NCBI RefSeq assembly: GCF_900112525.1
Contig: NZ_FOMD01000004.1
Coordinates: 496,001-560,000 of the forward strand
Reading direction: 5' to 3'
DNA from: Klenkia taihuensis
Lineage (GTDB): Bacteria > Actinomycetota > Actinomycetes > Mycobacteriales > Geodermatophilaceae
DNA: 64,000 nt
Shown here: positions 21,998-31,553 of the stretch, one piece after another
Layout: each line of letters opens with the position of its first letter
Position numbering within the stretch: the first letter of the stretch is position 1
The notes under the pieces: generated by a model
Databases searched by the model: none
The model's input: the letters and a program-made list of their open reading frames with translations, nothing else
Told to the model about the DNA's origin: nothing
Program-made: the position numbers and the translations under genes

Positions 21998-22639
21998 GTG
22001 CTGCCCCTGGCGGCCGCGCTGCTCGGCCTGGCGCTCGGCCCCTGGCTGGCCCGCGCCACCGTGCGGCTGGCGCAGCGGGACGCCGCGGCGGTCCCCGCCC
22101 GCACCCGGGTGGCGCTGACCACGCTGCTCACCGGGGCGTCGCTGGCCGGCGCCGCCGCGCTGACCGGGGCCCGGCCGCTGCTCGCCGGGGTGCTGTGGCT
22201 CGCCGCCGCGGCGGTGGTCCTGGCCGGGGTGGACCTGGCGGTGCACCGGCTGCCCGACGTCGTCACCCTGCCCGCCCTCGCCGTGCTGACCGCCGCGGTC
22301 GCGGTGGACGCCCTCGTGGAGGGCACCGGCCGGCGCGCGCTGGCCGGCCTGCTCCTGGCCGCCGCGGCGTTCGCGGTGGGTGTGGTGCTGCGGCTGCTGG
22401 CACCGGCCGGGCTCGGCTTCGGCGACGTCAAGCTGCTCGCCCCGCTCGGCCTGCTGCTGGGCTGGTGGGGCGGCGGGCTGCTGCTGCTGACCGGCGTGCT
22501 CCTCGGCCTGCTCGCCGGCGCCGCCGGCAGCCTGGTGCTGCTGGCCACCCGGCGGGCCGGCTGGCGCACCGCCGTCCCCTTCGGCCCCCCGCTGCTGGTG
22601 GGCGCCGCGGTGGCGCTGGCGCTCGCCGGACCGCTCTGA
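21998..22639 (+). CDS. A24-family prepilin peptidase (peptidase domain only)
   Basis: Polytopic membrane aspartyl protease of 213 aa that cleaves type IV prepilin-like leader peptides in this family. The second catalytic motif GFGDVKLLAPLGLLLGWW (GxGD) is near residues 142-159, and the first Asp is probably in AGVDLAVHRLPDVV near residues 77-84. About seven hydrophobic segments. The N-terminal methylase domain of PilD is absent, as in TadV/CpaA-type enzymes. GTG start 3 bp after the aroE stop. Its pilin substrates are not in the window. Confidence 0.8.
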   Translation: MLPLAAALLGLALGPWLARATVRLAQRDAAAVPARTRVALTTLLTGASLAGAAALTGARPLLAGVLWLAAAAVVLAGVDLAVHRLPDVVTLPALAVLTAAVAVDALVEGTGRRALAGLLLAAAAFAVGVVLRLLAPAGLGFGDVKLLAPLGLLLGWWGGGLLLLTGVLLGLLAGAAGSLVLLATRRAGWRTAVPFGPPLLVGAAVALALAGPL

Positions 22640-22662
22640 GCAGGGCCGTCGGACCCGACTGG

Positions 22663-22668
22663 CAGACT
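22663..22668 (+). promoter_or_regulatory. Possible -10 element (CAGACT) before aroC
   Basis: CAGACT ends 7 bases before the aroC ATG. It resembles TAGACT elements at other leaderless genes here, and the 36-bp gap is the only one of any size in the aro run. Confidence 0.35.
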
Positions 22669-22675
22669 GCAGCCC

Positions 22676-23857
22676 ATGTTGCGCTGGCTGACCGCCGGTG
22701 AGTCGCACGGTCCGCAGCTCACCGCCATCCTCGAAGGGCTCCCCGCCGGGGTGGAGGTGCAGACCTCCGACATCGACGCCCAGCTCGCCCGCCGCCGGCT
22801 GGGCCACGGCCGCGGCGCCCGGATGGCCTTCGAGCAGGACGTCGTCACCCTCACCGGCGGCGTCCGGCACGGGGTGACCCAGGGCGGGCCGATCGCGGTC
22901 CAGGTCGGCAACACCGAGTGGCCCAAGTGGGAGACGGTCATGGCCGCCGACCCGGTCGACCCCGAGCTCATCGCGAACCGGGCCCGCAACGCACCGCTGA
23001 CCCGGCCCCGGCCCGGCCACGCCGACCTCGCCGGCATGCAGAAGTACGGGTTCGACGACGCCCGCCCGGTGCTGGAGCGGGCCAGCGCCCGCGAGACCGC
23101 CGCCCGGGTCGCCCTCGGCGCCGTCGCCGAGCAGTTCCTGCACCAGGTCCTGGGCGTGCGCGTGGTCAGCCACGTGGTCGGCATCGGCGCGGTCACCGCC
23201 CCCGACGGCGTGCTGCCCGGCCCCGACGACAACGACGCCCTGGACGCCGACCCGGTGCGCTGCGCCGACCCGGCCACCAGCACCCGCATGCAGGCCGAGA
23301 TCGACGACGCCCACGACAGCGGCGACACCCTCGGCGGGGTGATCGAGGTCGTCGTGCACGGCCTGCCGCCGGGCCTGGGCAGCCACGTGCACTGGGACCG
23401 CCGCCTGGACAGCCGGCTGGCCGGCGCGCTCATGGGCGTGCAGTCGGTCAAGGCGGTCGAGGTCGGCGACGGCCTGGAGACCGCCCGCCGCCGCGGCTCG
23501 GTCGCCCACGACGAGATCGACGTGACCGGCGCGGGCACCGTCGCCCGGCGCACCGACCGGGCCGGCGGCATCGAGGGCGGCATGACCAACGGTGAGGTGC
23601 TGCGCGTGCGCGCGGCCATGAAGCCGATCAGCACCGTGCCGCGTGCCCTGGCCACCGTCGACACCGCCACCGGCGAGGCCGCGGTGGCCATCCACCAGCG
23701 CAGCGACGCCTGCGCGGTACCCCGCGGGTCGGTCGTGATGGAGGCGATGGTCGCCCTCGTGCTCGCCGACGCGGTGCTGGAGAAGTTCGGCGGCGACTCG
23801 GTGGCCGAGACCCGCCGCAACGTCACCGGCTACCTCGACGGGCTGGTCTGGCGGTGA
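22676..23857 (+). CDS. aroC: Chorismate synthase
   Basis: Converts 5-enolpyruvylshikimate-3-phosphate to chorismate using reduced FMN (393 aa, full length). Family signatures are seen: [21 protein letters not shown] at the N-terminus (first part [11 protein letters not shown]), [27 protein letters not shown] and [11 protein letters not shown]. The ATG at 22676 follows a -10-like hexamer. The stop overlaps aroK by GTGA. Confidence 0.95.
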   Translation: MLRWLTAGESHGPQLTAILEGLPAGVEVQTSDIDAQLARRRLGHGRGARMAFEQDVVTLTGGVRHGVTQGGPIAVQVGNTEWPKWETVMAADPVDPELIANRARNAPLTRPRPGHADLAGMQKYGFDDARPVLERASARETAARVALGAVAEQFLHQVLGVRVVSHVVGIGAVTAPDGVLPGPDDNDALDADPVRCADPATSTRMQAEIDDAHDSGDTLGGVIEVVVHGLPPGLGSHVHWDRRLDSRLAGALMGVQSVKAVEVGDGLETARRRGSVAHDEIDVTGAGTVARRTDRAGGIEGGMTNGEVLRVRAAMKPISTVPRALATVDTATGEAAVAIHQRSDACAVPRGSVVMEAMVALVLADAVLEKFGGDSVAETRRNVTGYLDGLVWR

Positions 23858-24396
23858 CCGGGCCGTCCGGCCCGCCGGTGGTGCTGGTCGGGCCGCCGGC
23901 CTCGGGCAAGACCACCGTCGGCACCCGGCTGGCGCGCGAACTGGGTGCCGCCTTCCGCGACACCGACCACGACGTCGAGGCCGAGGCCGGCACCTCGGTC
24001 GCCGACCTGTTCGTCACCCACGGCGAGCCGCACTTCCGCGCCATGGAGGAGCGCGCCGTCGCCCGCGCGCTCGCCGAGCACGACGGCGTCCTGGCCCTCG
24101 GCGGCGGCGCGGTCACCAGCGCGCACACCCGCGCCCTGCTGGTCGAGCACGGCCGCGCCGGCGGCACCGTCGTCTGGCTGGACGTCGACCTGCCGACCGC
24201 GGCCAAGCGCGTCGGGCTCTCCCGCGACCGGCCGATCCTCGGGGTGAACCCCCGGCAGATGCTGCGCCGCATGCTCGAGACCCGCGCGCCCCTGTACGGC
24301 GAGGTCGCCACCCTGCACCTGCAGACCGGCGACCGCAGCGTGGCCGCCGTGGTGGCCGACGTGCTCGCCGCCCTGACCGCCGGCAGCGCCCGGTGA
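23854..24396 (+). CDS. aroK: Shikimate kinase
   Basis: Phosphorylates shikimate at O3 with ATP (180 aa). Walker [17 protein letters not shown] near residues 10-25, shikimate-binding [18 protein letters not shown] with the glycine-rich substrate loop and the lid arginine in RDRPIL. Both ends overlap neighbours by 4 bp (aroC, aroB), so these three genes are surely cotranscribed. Confidence 0.94.
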   Translation: MTGPSGPPVVLVGPPASGKTTVGTRLARELGAAFRDTDHDVEAEAGTSVADLFVTHGEPHFRAMEERAVARALAEHDGVLALGGGAVTSAHTRALLVEHGRAGGTVVWLDVDLPTAAKRVGLSRDRPILGVNPRQMLRRMLETRAPLYGEVATLHLQTGDRSVAAVVADVLAALTAGSAR

Positions 24397-25469
24397 GCGA
24401 CCTGCACCGGGTCACCGTCGCGGGCAGCGCGCCCTACGACGTCGTCGTGGGCCCCGGCGCCCGGCACGAGCTGGCGCTGCTGCCCGGCACCGTGCTCGCC
24501 GGCGCCACCCGCGCCGCCGTGGTGCACACCGAGGCCCTCGCCGGCCTGGCCGGCGAGGTGGTCGCCACGCTGCAGAGCGCGGGCCTGGCCGCCGAGGCAC
24601 TCGTCGTCCCCGACGGCGAGGCCGCCAAGACCGTCGAGGTCGCCGCCGGCCTGTGGACCGAGCTCGGCCGGCTGGGCCACACCCGCACCGACGTCGTCGT
24701 CGGCGTCGGCGGGGGAGCGGTCACCGACCTGGCCGGCTTCGTCGCCGCCACCTGGCTGCGCGGGGTCCGCGTGGTGCAGGTGCCCACCAGCCTGCTCGGC
24801 ATGGTCGACGCCGCAGTGGGCGGCAAGACCGGCATCAACACCGACGCCGGCAAGAACCTGGTCGGCGCCTTCCACCCGCCGGTCGCCGTCCTCGCCGACA
24901 CCGACGTCCTCGACGGCCTGCCCGAGGCCGAGTTCCGCGCGGGGCTGGCCGAGGTCGTCAAGTGCGGGTTCATCGCCGACGCCGCGATCCTGGACCTGCT
25001 CGGGGCCGACCCCACCGGCCGCGCCGCCACCACCGAGCTGATCACCCGCGCGGTGCAGGTCAAGGCCGACGCGGTCGGCGAGGACCTCTACGACACCGGC
25101 CGGCGGGAGTTCCTCAACTACGGCCACACCCTCGGCCACGCCATCGAGAAGGCCGAGTCCTACCGGTGGCGGCACGGCGAGGCCGTCGCCGTCGGCCTGG
25201 TCTTCGCCGCCGAGCTCGGCGCCGCCGCCGGGCGGCTGTCCCGCGCCGACGCCGACCGGCACCGGGAGCTGGTCGCCGCGATGGGCCTGCCCACCACCTA
25301 CGCCGGCGACCTCGACCAGCTGCGCCCGGCCATGGCGGTGGACAAGAAGGCCCGCGGCCGGTCGCTGCGGTTCGTCGTCCTCGACGGCCTCGGCGCCCCC
25401 GGCATCCTCACCGACCCCGACGACGCCTGGGTGCGCCAGGCCTGGTCCGCAGTGGAGGCGACCCCATGA
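24393..25469 (+). CDS. aroB: 3-dehydroquinate synthase
   Basis: NAD-dependent cyclisation of DAHP to 3-dehydroquinate (358 aa). Motifs: [20 protein letters not shown] (NAD binding), [20 protein letters not shown], metal ligands in [10 protein letters not shown] and [15 protein letters not shown] start overlaps aroK; its stop overlaps aroQ by ATGA. Confidence 0.95.
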   Translation: MSDLHRVTVAGSAPYDVVVGPGARHELALLPGTVLAGATRAAVVHTEALAGLAGEVVATLQSAGLAAEALVVPDGEAAKTVEVAAGLWTELGRLGHTRTDVVVGVGGGAVTDLAGFVAATWLRGVRVVQVPTSLLGMVDAAVGGKTGINTDAGKNLVGAFHPPVAVLADTDVLDGLPEAEFRAGLAEVVKCGFIADAAILDLLGADPTGRAATTELITRAVQVKADAVGEDLYDTGRREFLNYGHTLGHAIEKAESYRWRHGEAVAVGLVFAAELGAAAGRLSRADADRHRELVAAMGLPTTYAGDLDQLRPAMAVDKKARGRSLRFVVLDGLGAPGILTDPDDAWVRQAWSAVEATP

Positions 25470-25900
25470 GCATCGTCGTGCTGAACGGCGCGAACCTCGG
25501 CCGGCTGGGCACCCGTGAGCCCGAGAAGTACGGGACGACGACCTACCCCGACCTGGTCGCCCGCATCGAGGCCGTCGCCGCCGAGCTCGGCCAGGACGTG
25601 ACGGTGCGGCAGACCGACAGCGAGGCCGAGCTGCTCGGCTGGGTGCACGCCGCCGCCGACGCCGGCTCCGCCGTGGTGATCAACCCCGCGGGCTGGACGC
25701 ACACCTCCGTCGTGCTGCGCGACGCCCTGGCCCAGGTGCCGGCCCCCGTCGTCGAGGTGCACATCACCAACGTGCACGCCCGCGAGGACTTCCGGCACCA
25801 CTCCTACGTCTCGCCCGTCGCCACCGGCGTCGTCGCGGGGCTGGGGGTCTTCGGCTACGAGGCCGCGCTGCGCTTCCTGTCCGACGGGGGAGTGCGGTGA
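25466..25900 (+). CDS. aroQ: 3-dehydroquinate dehydratase, type II
   Basis: Small type II dehydroquinase, 144 aa, usually a dodecamer. The N-terminal motif is [17 protein letters not shown] (the consensus NGPNLNLLG is slightly changed), with the catalytic Tyr in EKYG, and the catalytic His in [27 protein letters not shown] near the C-terminus is typical. ATG overlaps aroB, and its stop overlaps the M24 peptidase gene. Confidence 0.93.
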   Translation: MSIVVLNGANLGRLGTREPEKYGTTTYPDLVARIEAVAAELGQDVTVRQTDSEAELLGWVHAAADAGSAVVINPAGWTHTSVVLRDALAQVPAPVVEVHITNVHAREDFRHHSYVSPVATGVVAGLGVFGYEAALRFLSDGGVR

Positions 25901-26991
25901 CGCGGCACGACCACGCCGGACGGCGGGAGCGGCTCCGCGCCCTGGCGGCCGAGCGCGGGCTGGACGCCGTGCTGGTCACCGACCTGGTCAACGTCCGCTA
26001 CCTGACCGGGTTCACCGGCTCCAACGGCGCCCTCCTGCTGCGCACCGTGCCGACCCCGGGCGCCCCCGACCTGTTCGGCACCGACGGCCGGTACACCACC
26101 CAGGCCGGCACCCAGGTGCCCGACGTCGAGCTGGTCGTCGACCGGGCCACCGTCGCCGCCCTCGCCCGGGCGGCCGCGGGCACCGGCCGGCTGGGCTACG
26201 AGTCGCACGTGGTCACCGTCGACGGCCTGCGGGGCCTCGAGCGGGCCGTCGGCCCGACCGAGCTGGTCAGCGTGCGGCAGGCCGTGGAGCAGCTGCGCGC
26301 GGTCAAGGACGCCGACGAGGTCGAGGCGCTGCGCCGGGCGTGCACCGTCGCCGACCAGGCCCTCGCCGAGCTCGCCGCCGAGGGTGCGCTGCGGCCGGGC
26401 CGCACCGAGCTGGCCGTGGGCCGCGAGCTCGACGCGCGGATGCTGGCGCTGGGTGCCGAGGCGCCGTCGTTCGAGACCATCGTGGCCGCCGGCGCCAACT
26501 CCGCGATCCCGCACCACCGCCCCGACTCCACCGAGCTGCGCGGCGGCGACTTCCTCAAGCTCGACTTCGGCGCCACGGTCGACGGCTACCACTCCGACAT
26601 GACCCGCACGCTGGTGCTGGGCCACCCGGCCGACTGGCAGACCGAGGTCTACGCCCTGGTGCAGGAGTCCCAGGCGGCCGGCCGGGCGGCGCTCGCGGTG
26701 GGCGCCGACGTCACCGCGGTCGACGCCGCCTCCCGCGACGTCATCGCCGCGGCGGGGCACGCCGAGCACTTCACCCACGGCCTCGGGCACGGCGTGGGCC
26801 TGCAGATCCACGAGGCTCCGGGCATCTCGGCGCTGGGCGCGGGTACCCTGGCCGCCGGCATGGCCGTCACCGTGGAACCCGGGGTGTACCTCCCGGGGCA
26901 CGGCGGTGTCCGGATCGAGGACACGCTGATCGTGACCGATGGCGAGCCCGAGTTGTTGACCCTCACGAGCAAGGAACTGCTGGTCCTCTAG
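25897..26991 (+). CDS. M24-family Xaa-Pro aminopeptidase/dipeptidase
   Basis: Cytoplasmic metallopeptidase of the creatinase/prolidase fold (364 aa). N-terminal creatinase-like domain ([19 protein letters not shown]), C-terminal pita-bread domain with the five metal ligands in [17 protein letters not shown] (two Asp), [18 protein letters not shown] (His) and [18 protein letters not shown] (two Glu). It sits directly before efp, as in many Gram-positive bacteria. GTG start overlaps aroQ. Confidence 0.9.
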   Translation: MTRHDHAGRRERLRALAAERGLDAVLVTDLVNVRYLTGFTGSNGALLLRTVPTPGAPDLFGTDGRYTTQAGTQVPDVELVVDRATVAALARAAAGTGRLGYESHVVTVDGLRGLERAVGPTELVSVRQAVEQLRAVKDADEVEALRRACTVADQALAELAAEGALRPGRTELAVGRELDARMLALGAEAPSFETIVAAGANSAIPHHRPDSTELRGGDFLKLDFGATVDGYHSDMTRTLVLGHPADWQTEVYALVQESQAAGRAALAVGADVTAVDAASRDVIAAAGHAEHFTHGLGHGVGLQIHEAPGISALGAGTLAAGMAVTVEPGVYLPGHGGVRIEDTLIVTDGEPELLTLTSKELLVL

Positions 26992-27552
26992 ATGGCTACC
27001 ACCAACGACCTCAAGAACGGCATCGTCCTCAACCTGGACGGTCAGCTGTGGACCGTCACCGACTTCCAGCACGTGAAGCCGGGCAAGGGCGGCGCCTTCG
27101 TGCGCACCACCCTGAAGAACGTCATGAGCGGCAAGGTCGTGGACAAGACCTTCAACGCCGGCATCAAGGTCGAGACGGCCACCGTCGACAAGCGCTCGAT
27201 GACCTACCTGTACCAGGACGGCGCCGACTACGTCTTCATGGACGGCGACACCTACGACCAGATCCCGGTCTCCGCGCAGACCCTCGGTGGCGGTGCCGAC
27301 TACCTGCTGGAGAACACCGAGGTCGTCGTCGCCGTGCACGAGGGCACCCCGCTCTACGTCGAGCTGCCGGTGACCATGGAGCTGGTCGTGCAGCACACCG
27401 ACCCGGGCCTGCAGGGCGACCGCTCCACCGGCGGCACCAAGCCCGCCACCCTGGAGACCGGCGCCGAGATCCAGGTCCCGCTGTTCATCACCACCGGCGA
27501 GAAGCTGAAGGTCGACACCCGCGACGGCCGCTACCTCGGCCGGGTCAGCTGA
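26992..27552 (+). CDS. efp: Translation elongation factor P
   Basis: Relieves ribosome stalling at polyproline stretches (186 aa). The ATG follows the upstream TAG without any gap. The tip loop reads [17 protein letters not shown] with a lysine at the modification position; the C-terminal signature [21 protein letters not shown] is present (first part [16 protein letters not shown]). Codon use is more biased than in the neighbours, as expected for an abundant protein. Confidence 0.96.
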   Translation: MATTNDLKNGIVLNLDGQLWTVTDFQHVKPGKGGAFVRTTLKNVMSGKVVDKTFNAGIKVETATVDKRSMTYLYQDGADYVFMDGDTYDQIPVSAQTLGGGADYLLENTEVVVAVHEGTPLYVELPVTMELVVQHTDPGLQGDRSTGGTKPATLETGAEIQVPLFITTGEKLKVDTRDGRYLGRVS

Positions 27553-27555
27553 CCG

Positions 27556-27963
27556 GTGGCCGCCCGCTCCAAGGCGCGCAAGCGCGCGGTCGACGTCCTC
27601 TACGAGGCCGACCTGCGCAGCCGTGACGTGCGCGAACTGCTCGCCGAGCGGATCGCCGACGGCCACCCCCCGATCAACGAGCACACCGTGCGGCTGGTCG
27701 AGGGCGCGGTCGACCACCGCGCCGACGTCGACCGGCTGATCTCCGAGCACGCCCAGGGCTGGTCGCTGGACCGGCTGCCCGACGTCGACCGCGCGATCCT
27801 GCGGATGGCCGTCGTCGAGCTCCTCTGGGTCGACGACGTCCCCGACGCCGTGGTCATCGACGAGGCGGTCGAGCTGGCCAAGAGCCTGTCCACCGACGAC
27901 TCGGCCGCCTACGTCAACGGCGTGCTCGCCGGGATCCTCAAGTCCCAGATCCCCACGGCCTGA
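27556..27963 (+). CDS. nusB: Transcription antitermination protein NusB
   Basis: Helical RNA-binding factor for rRNA antitermination (135 aa). N-terminal RSKARKRAVDVLYEADLR, then SLDRLPDVDRAILRMAVVEL, and C-terminal VIDEAVELAKSLSTDDSAAYVNGVL. GTG start 3 bp after efp. Last gene of the run; a strong hairpin follows the stop. Confidence 0.94.
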   Translation: MAARSKARKRAVDVLYEADLRSRDVRELLAERIADGHPPINEHTVRLVEGAVDHRADVDRLISEHAQGWSLDRLPDVDRAILRMAVVELLWVDDVPDAVVIDEAVELAKSLSTDDSAAYVNGVLAGILKSQIPTA

Positions 27964-27977
27964 CCCCCCGCACGACG

Positions 27978-28009
27978 AAGGCCCGCACCGGCGAACCGGT
28001 GCGGGCCTT
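27978..28009. terminator. Strong hairpin terminator between convergent nusB and bldD
   Basis: Perfect 14-bp stem AAGGCCCGCACCGG with a CGAA tetraloop, 15 bp after nusB and 17 bp before the bldD stop. The A and T rich stem ends read as short T runs in either direction (CTTCCTCGT), so it can serve both genes. Confidence 0.85.
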
Positions 28010-28026
28010 CCTCGTACGTGCTGCGG

Positions 28027-28563
28027 TCAGCGGGGGGAGCGGCGGCGGTCGCTCCAGCCGTCCTCGTCCTCGTCGGCGTAGATGCTGCCGTCGGCGCCGG
28101 GCGAGAGCACGCCCCACTCGATGAGCCGGGTGGTCAGCTCGTCGGGGCTCATGTCGTAGATGATCGCCAGCGACTTGAGGTCCTCGGTGCGGATCGACAG
28201 CACCTTGCCGTTGTAGTCGTGCCGCTGCGCCTGGATGGTCGAGGCGTAGCGGGCCAGCGGGCCGGCCTCGTCGGCGGGCAGGGAGCCCAGCGACTCCAGG
28301 TTCAGCACGATCTTGGTCGACTTGGTGATCGCCGAGCTCGGCCGCGGGTCGGGCAGCAGCTCGGCCACCGGGACGCCGTAGAACACCGCGAGCTCGGAGA
28401 GCCGCTGCACGGTCACCGCGCGGTCGCCGCGCTCGTAGGACCCCACCACGACGGCCTTCCAGCGGCCGTGCGACTTGTCCTCGACACCCTGCAGCGAGAG
28501 ACCCTGCTGGTTCCGGATCGCCCGGAGGCGAGCGCCCAGCGCTCGCGAGTAGTCGGTGCTCAT
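28027..28563 (-). CDS. bldD: Developmental master regulator BldD (c-di-GMP-binding repressor)
   Basis: XRE-type DNA-binding protein that in Streptomyces represses sporulation genes when bound to tetrameric c-di-GMP (178 aa). Residues 5-70 form the helix-turn-helix (ARLRAIRNQQGLSLQGVEDK). The C-terminal domain keeps the ligand motif RxD-x8-RxxD: R114, D116 in QAQRHDYNG and R125, D128 in SIRTEDLK, with the same spacing as in Streptomyces BldD. The C-terminal tail is acidic then basic. Monocistronic, between a terminator and the divergent pyr operon. Confidence 0.93.
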   Translation of the reverse strand: MSTDYSRALGARLRAIRNQQGLSLQGVEDKSHGRWKAVVVGSYERGDRAVTVQRLSELAVFYGVPVAELLPDPRPSSAITKSTKIVLNLESLGSLPADEAGPLARYASTIQAQRHDYNGKVLSIRTEDLKSLAIIYDMSPDELTTRLIEWGVLSPGADGSIYADEDEDGWSDRRRSPR

Positions 28564-28604
28564 CGTTCCTGCTCACTCAGTGTCGTCGGGCAAGGCGCTT
28601 GCTG

Positions 28605-28618
28605 GTGACGGAGAGTAC
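28605..28618. promoter_or_regulatory. Possible BldD operator upstream of bldD
   Basis: GTGACGGAGAGTAC, 42 bp upstream of the bldD start, resembles the paired GTNAC half sites of BldD boxes, though the second half is imperfect. BldD is autoregulated in Streptomyces, which makes the position sensible. Confidence 0.25.
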
Positions 28619-28700
28619 TCGATTTCGGTGGTGCACGGCGCGTCGAGCACCCCCGATCGGGTGAGGTCCGTGCCGACGCAGGTCACACCGCACCGTGCGC

Positions 28701-28706
28701 TAGCGT
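28701..28706 (+). promoter_or_regulatory. Probable -10 element (TAGCGT) of the pyr operon
   Basis: TAGCGT would start transcription near 28713 and give a leader of about 54 bases containing the PyrR-binding hairpin. Confidence 0.5.
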
Positions 28707-28724
28707 CGCACCCGGTCCTACCCG

Positions 28725-28761
28725 CTCCTTTAACGACCCGTCCCGTGAGGCGGGGAAGGAG
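28725..28761 (+). promoter_or_regulatory. PyrR-binding leader hairpin that covers the pyrR ribosome binding site
   Basis: The outer stem pairs CTCCTT (28725-28730) with AAGGAG (28756-28761), and AAGGAGG is the Shine-Dalgarno sequence of pyrR. The inner stem is CCCG (28737-28740) with CGGG (28751-28754). The loop region reads GTCCCGTGAGGC, matching the PyrR-binding consensus RUCCNGNGAGGY known from Bacillus and mycobacteria. PyrR bound to UMP should stabilise the hairpin and block translation. Confidence 0.8.
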
Positions 28762-28766
28762 GCCTG

Positions 28767-29348
28767 ATGGCCCAGCCATCGACCCCTGCGCCGGGCACGC
28801 CCGGCCTGTTGCTCACCGCCGACGACGTCACCCGCGTGGTCGACCGCATGGCCCACCAGCTCATCGAGCGCGCGGCCAGCTCCGGGGGTGAGGGCGACGG
28901 TCTCGCCGACCTCGTCCTGGTCGGCATCCCCACCCGCGGCGCCCCGCTGGCCCGCCGGCTCGCCGCCCGCATCGAGGCCTTCACCGGCACCCGCGTCGAC
29001 GTCGGCACCGTCGACATCACCCTCTACCGCGACGACCTGCGCACCCGCGGCGTCCGCGCGCTGGAGGACACCCGGCTGCCCGACGCCGGCATCGACGGCC
29101 GCCTCGTCGTCCTCGTCGACGACGTGCTGTTCTCCGGCCGCTCGGTGCGGGCCGCGCTGGACGGCCTGCGCGACGTCGGCCGGCCCCGCGCCGTCCAGCT
29201 CGCCGTGCTGGTCGACCGCGGCCACCGCGAGCTGCCGATCAAGGCCGACTTCGTGGGCAAGAACGTGCCCACCTCCCGCAGCCAGCAGGTCCGGGTGCGG
29301 CTGGCCGAGGTCGACGGCGAGGACGGGGTGGGCGTCACCGATGCGTGA
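28767..29348 (+). CDS. pyrR: Bifunctional pyr operon regulator PyrR / uracil phosphoribosyltransferase
   Basis: RNA-binding regulator with phosphoribosyltransferase fold (193 aa). PRPP motif [18 protein letters not shown] near residues 112-129; the PyrR-typical [14 protein letters not shown] and [10 protein letters not shown] are present; [20 protein letters not shown] is near the C-terminus. ATG at 28767 has AAGGAGG 4 bases upstream, inside the leader hairpin it should bind. Overlaps pyrB by 8 bp. It senses UMP/UTP and controls the whole operon. Confidence 0.95.
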   Translation: MAQPSTPAPGTPGLLLTADDVTRVVDRMAHQLIERAASSGGEGDGLADLVLVGIPTRGAPLARRLAARIEAFTGTRVDVGTVDITLYRDDLRTRGVRALEDTRLPDAGIDGRLVVLVDDVLFSGRSVRAALDGLRDVGRPRAVQLAVLVDRGHRELPIKADFVGKNVPTSRSQQVRVRLAEVDGEDGVGVTDA

Positions 29349-30273
29349 GTCCCTGACCCACCGGCACCTGCTCGAGGCGTCCGACCTCGACCGCGACGAC
29401 GCCACCCTGGTCCTCGACACGGCCGCGCAGATCGAGTCCGCGCTGGCCGGCCGCGAGGTCAAGAAGCTGCCCACCCTGCGCGGGCGGACCGTGGTCAACC
29501 TGTTCTTCGAGGACTCCACCCGCACCCGGATCAGCTTCGAGCTGGCCGCCAAGCGGCTGTCCGCCGACGTCATCAACTTCTCCGCCAAGGGATCCAGCGT
29601 CTCCAAGGGCGAGGGCCTCAAGGACACGGCCCTGACCCTGGAGGCCATGGGCGCCGACGGCATCGTCGTCCGGCACTCCGCCTCCGGGGCCCCGCACCGG
29701 CTGGCCACCTGGGTGGCCGGCAGCGTGGTGAACGCCGGCGACGGCACCCACGAGCACCCCACCCAGGCGCTGCTGGACGCCTTCACCATCCGCAAGCGGC
29801 TGGGCCGGCTCGAGGGCGTCCGGGTGGTCATCACCGGCGACGTGCTGCACAGCCGGGTGGCCCGCTCCAACGTGCGGCTGCTGCACACCCTGGGCGCCGA
29901 GGTCACCCTGGTCGCCCCGCCGACGCTGCTGCCGGTGGGCGTGGAGAGCTGGCCGGTCACGGTGTCCTACGACCTGGACGCCGTCCTGCCCGGTGCCGAC
30001 GTGCTGATGATGCTGCGGGTCCAGGCCGAGCGGATGAACGCCTCGTTCTTCCCCTCGGCGCGGGAGTACAGCCGCCGGTACGGCCTGGACGCCGACCGGG
30101 TGGCCCGGCTGGGCGACGACGCGATCGTCATGCACCCCGGGCCGATGGTCCGCGGGATGGAGATCGCCGCCGACGTCGCGGACTCGCCCCGCTCCACCAT
30201 CGTCGAGCAGGTCGGCAACGGCGTCAGCGTGCGCATGGCCGTCCTCTACCTGTTGCTCGGAGGGAACGCGTGA
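29341..30273 (+). CDS. pyrB: Aspartate carbamoyltransferase, catalytic subunit
   Basis: Carbamoyl phosphate + aspartate gives carbamoyl aspartate (310 aa). Carbamoyl-phosphate motif [15 protein letters not shown] near residues 56-70, then [17 protein letters not shown] and [13 protein letters not shown] with the aspartate site. No pyrI regulatory subunit follows, so this is the stand-alone (class B/C) form. It overlaps pyrR and pyrC (4 bp). Confidence 0.95.
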   Translation: MRESLTHRHLLEASDLDRDDATLVLDTAAQIESALAGREVKKLPTLRGRTVVNLFFEDSTRTRISFELAAKRLSADVINFSAKGSSVSKGEGLKDTALTLEAMGADGIVVRHSASGAPHRLATWVAGSVVNAGDGTHEHPTQALLDAFTIRKRLGRLEGVRVVITGDVLHSRVARSNVRLLHTLGAEVTLVAPPTLLPVGVESWPVTVSYDLDAVLPGADVLMMLRVQAERMNASFFPSAREYSRRYGLDADRVARLGDDAIVMHPGPMVRGMEIAADVADSPRSTIVEQVGNGVSVRMAVLYLLLGGNA

Positions 30274-31553
30274 CCATCCTCATCAAGGGCGCCAGGCCCT
30301 ACGGCGAGGACGCCGTCGACGTCCTGGTCTCCGACGGGGTCATCGCCGCGATCGGCGAGGACCTGTCCACCACCGCCGAGACGGTCGACGCGGGCGGGCT
30401 GGTGCTGCTGCCCGGCCTGGTCGACCTGCACACCCACCTGCGCGAGCCCGGCCGCGAGGACACCGAGACGGTGCTCACCGGGTCCCGGGCCGCGGCGCTG
30501 GGCGGCTACACCGCGGTGCACGCCATGGCCAACACCGACCCGGTCGCCGACACCGCCGGCGTCGTCGAGCAGGTCTGGCGGCTGGGCTCCGACGCCGGCC
30601 TGGTCGACGTCGTCCCGGTCGGCGCGGTCACCGTCGGGCTGGGCGGCGAGCGGCTGGCCGAGCTCGGCGCCATGGCCGACTCCGCCGCCCGGGTCCGGGT
30701 GTTCTCCGACGACGGCAAGTGCGTCGCCGACCCGGCGCTGATGCGCCGGGCGCTGGAGTACACCAAGGCCCTGGACGGCGTCGTCGCGCAGCACGCGGAG
30801 GAGCCCCGGCTGACCGTGGGCGCGCAGATGCACGAGGGCGAGCGGTCGGCCCGGCTGGGCCTGACCGGCTGGCCCGCGGTCGCCGAGGAGGCGATCATCG
30901 CCCGCGACGTGCTGCTGGCCGAGCACGTCGGCGCCCGGCTGCACGTCTGCCACGTCTCCACCGCGGGCTCGGTCGAGCTCATCCGGTGGGCCAAGTCGCG
31001 CGGGGTGCAGGTGACCGCCGAGGTGACCCCGCACCACCTGCTGCTCACCGACGCGCAGGCCGAGGGCTACGACGCCACCTTCAAGGTCAACCCGCCGCTG
31101 CGGACGGCCGAGGACGTCGCCGCGCTCCGCGGTGGGCTGGCCGACGGGACCATCGACGCGGTCGCCACCGACCACGCCCCGCACGCCGCGGAGGACAAGG
31201 AGTGCGAGTGGTCCGCGGCCCGGCCGGGGATGCTCGGGCTGGAGCAGGCCCTGTCGGTCGTCGTCGACACGATGGTCGACACCGGCCTCATGACCTGGCG
31301 GGAGGTCGCCGACCGGATGTCGGTGCGCCCCGCCGCGATCGGCCGGCTCGCCGGTCACGGCCGCCCGCTGGAGGTGGGGGAGCCGGCCAACCTGGTGCTG
31401 GTCGACCCCGGCGCCCGCGCGGTCGTCGACCCGGTCGCGCTGGCCAGCAAGAGCCGCAACAGCCCCTACGCCGGGCGGGAGCTGCCCGCCCGCGTGGTGC
31501 ACGTGCTGCTGCGCGGAGAACTGTCGGTACGGGACGGGAAGGTGCAGAAGTGA
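30270..31553 (+). CDS. pyrC: Dihydroorotase
   Basis: Amidohydrolase that closes carbamoyl aspartate to dihydroorotate (427 aa, the class I/type found beside pyrB). Metal motif [10 protein letters not shown] near residues 52-61; further ligands in [20 protein letters not shown] and [12 protein letters not shown] start overlaps pyrB and the stop overlaps carA. Confidence 0.94.
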   Translation: MTILIKGARPYGEDAVDVLVSDGVIAAIGEDLSTTAETVDAGGLVLLPGLVDLHTHLREPGREDTETVLTGSRAAALGGYTAVHAMANTDPVADTAGVVEQVWRLGSDAGLVDVVPVGAVTVGLGGERLAELGAMADSAARVRVFSDDGKCVADPALMRRALEYTKALDGVVAQHAEEPRLTVGAQMHEGERSARLGLTGWPAVAEEAIIARDVLLAEHVGARLHVCHVSTAGSVELIRWAKSRGVQVTAEVTPHHLLLTDAQAEGYDATFKVNPPLRTAEDVAALRGGLADGTIDAVATDHAPHAAEDKECEWSAARPGMLGLEQALSVVVDTMVDTGLMTWREVADRMSVRPAAIGRLAGHGRPLEVGEPANLVLVDPGARAVVDPVALASKSRNSPYAGRELPARVVHVLLRGELSVRDGKVQK

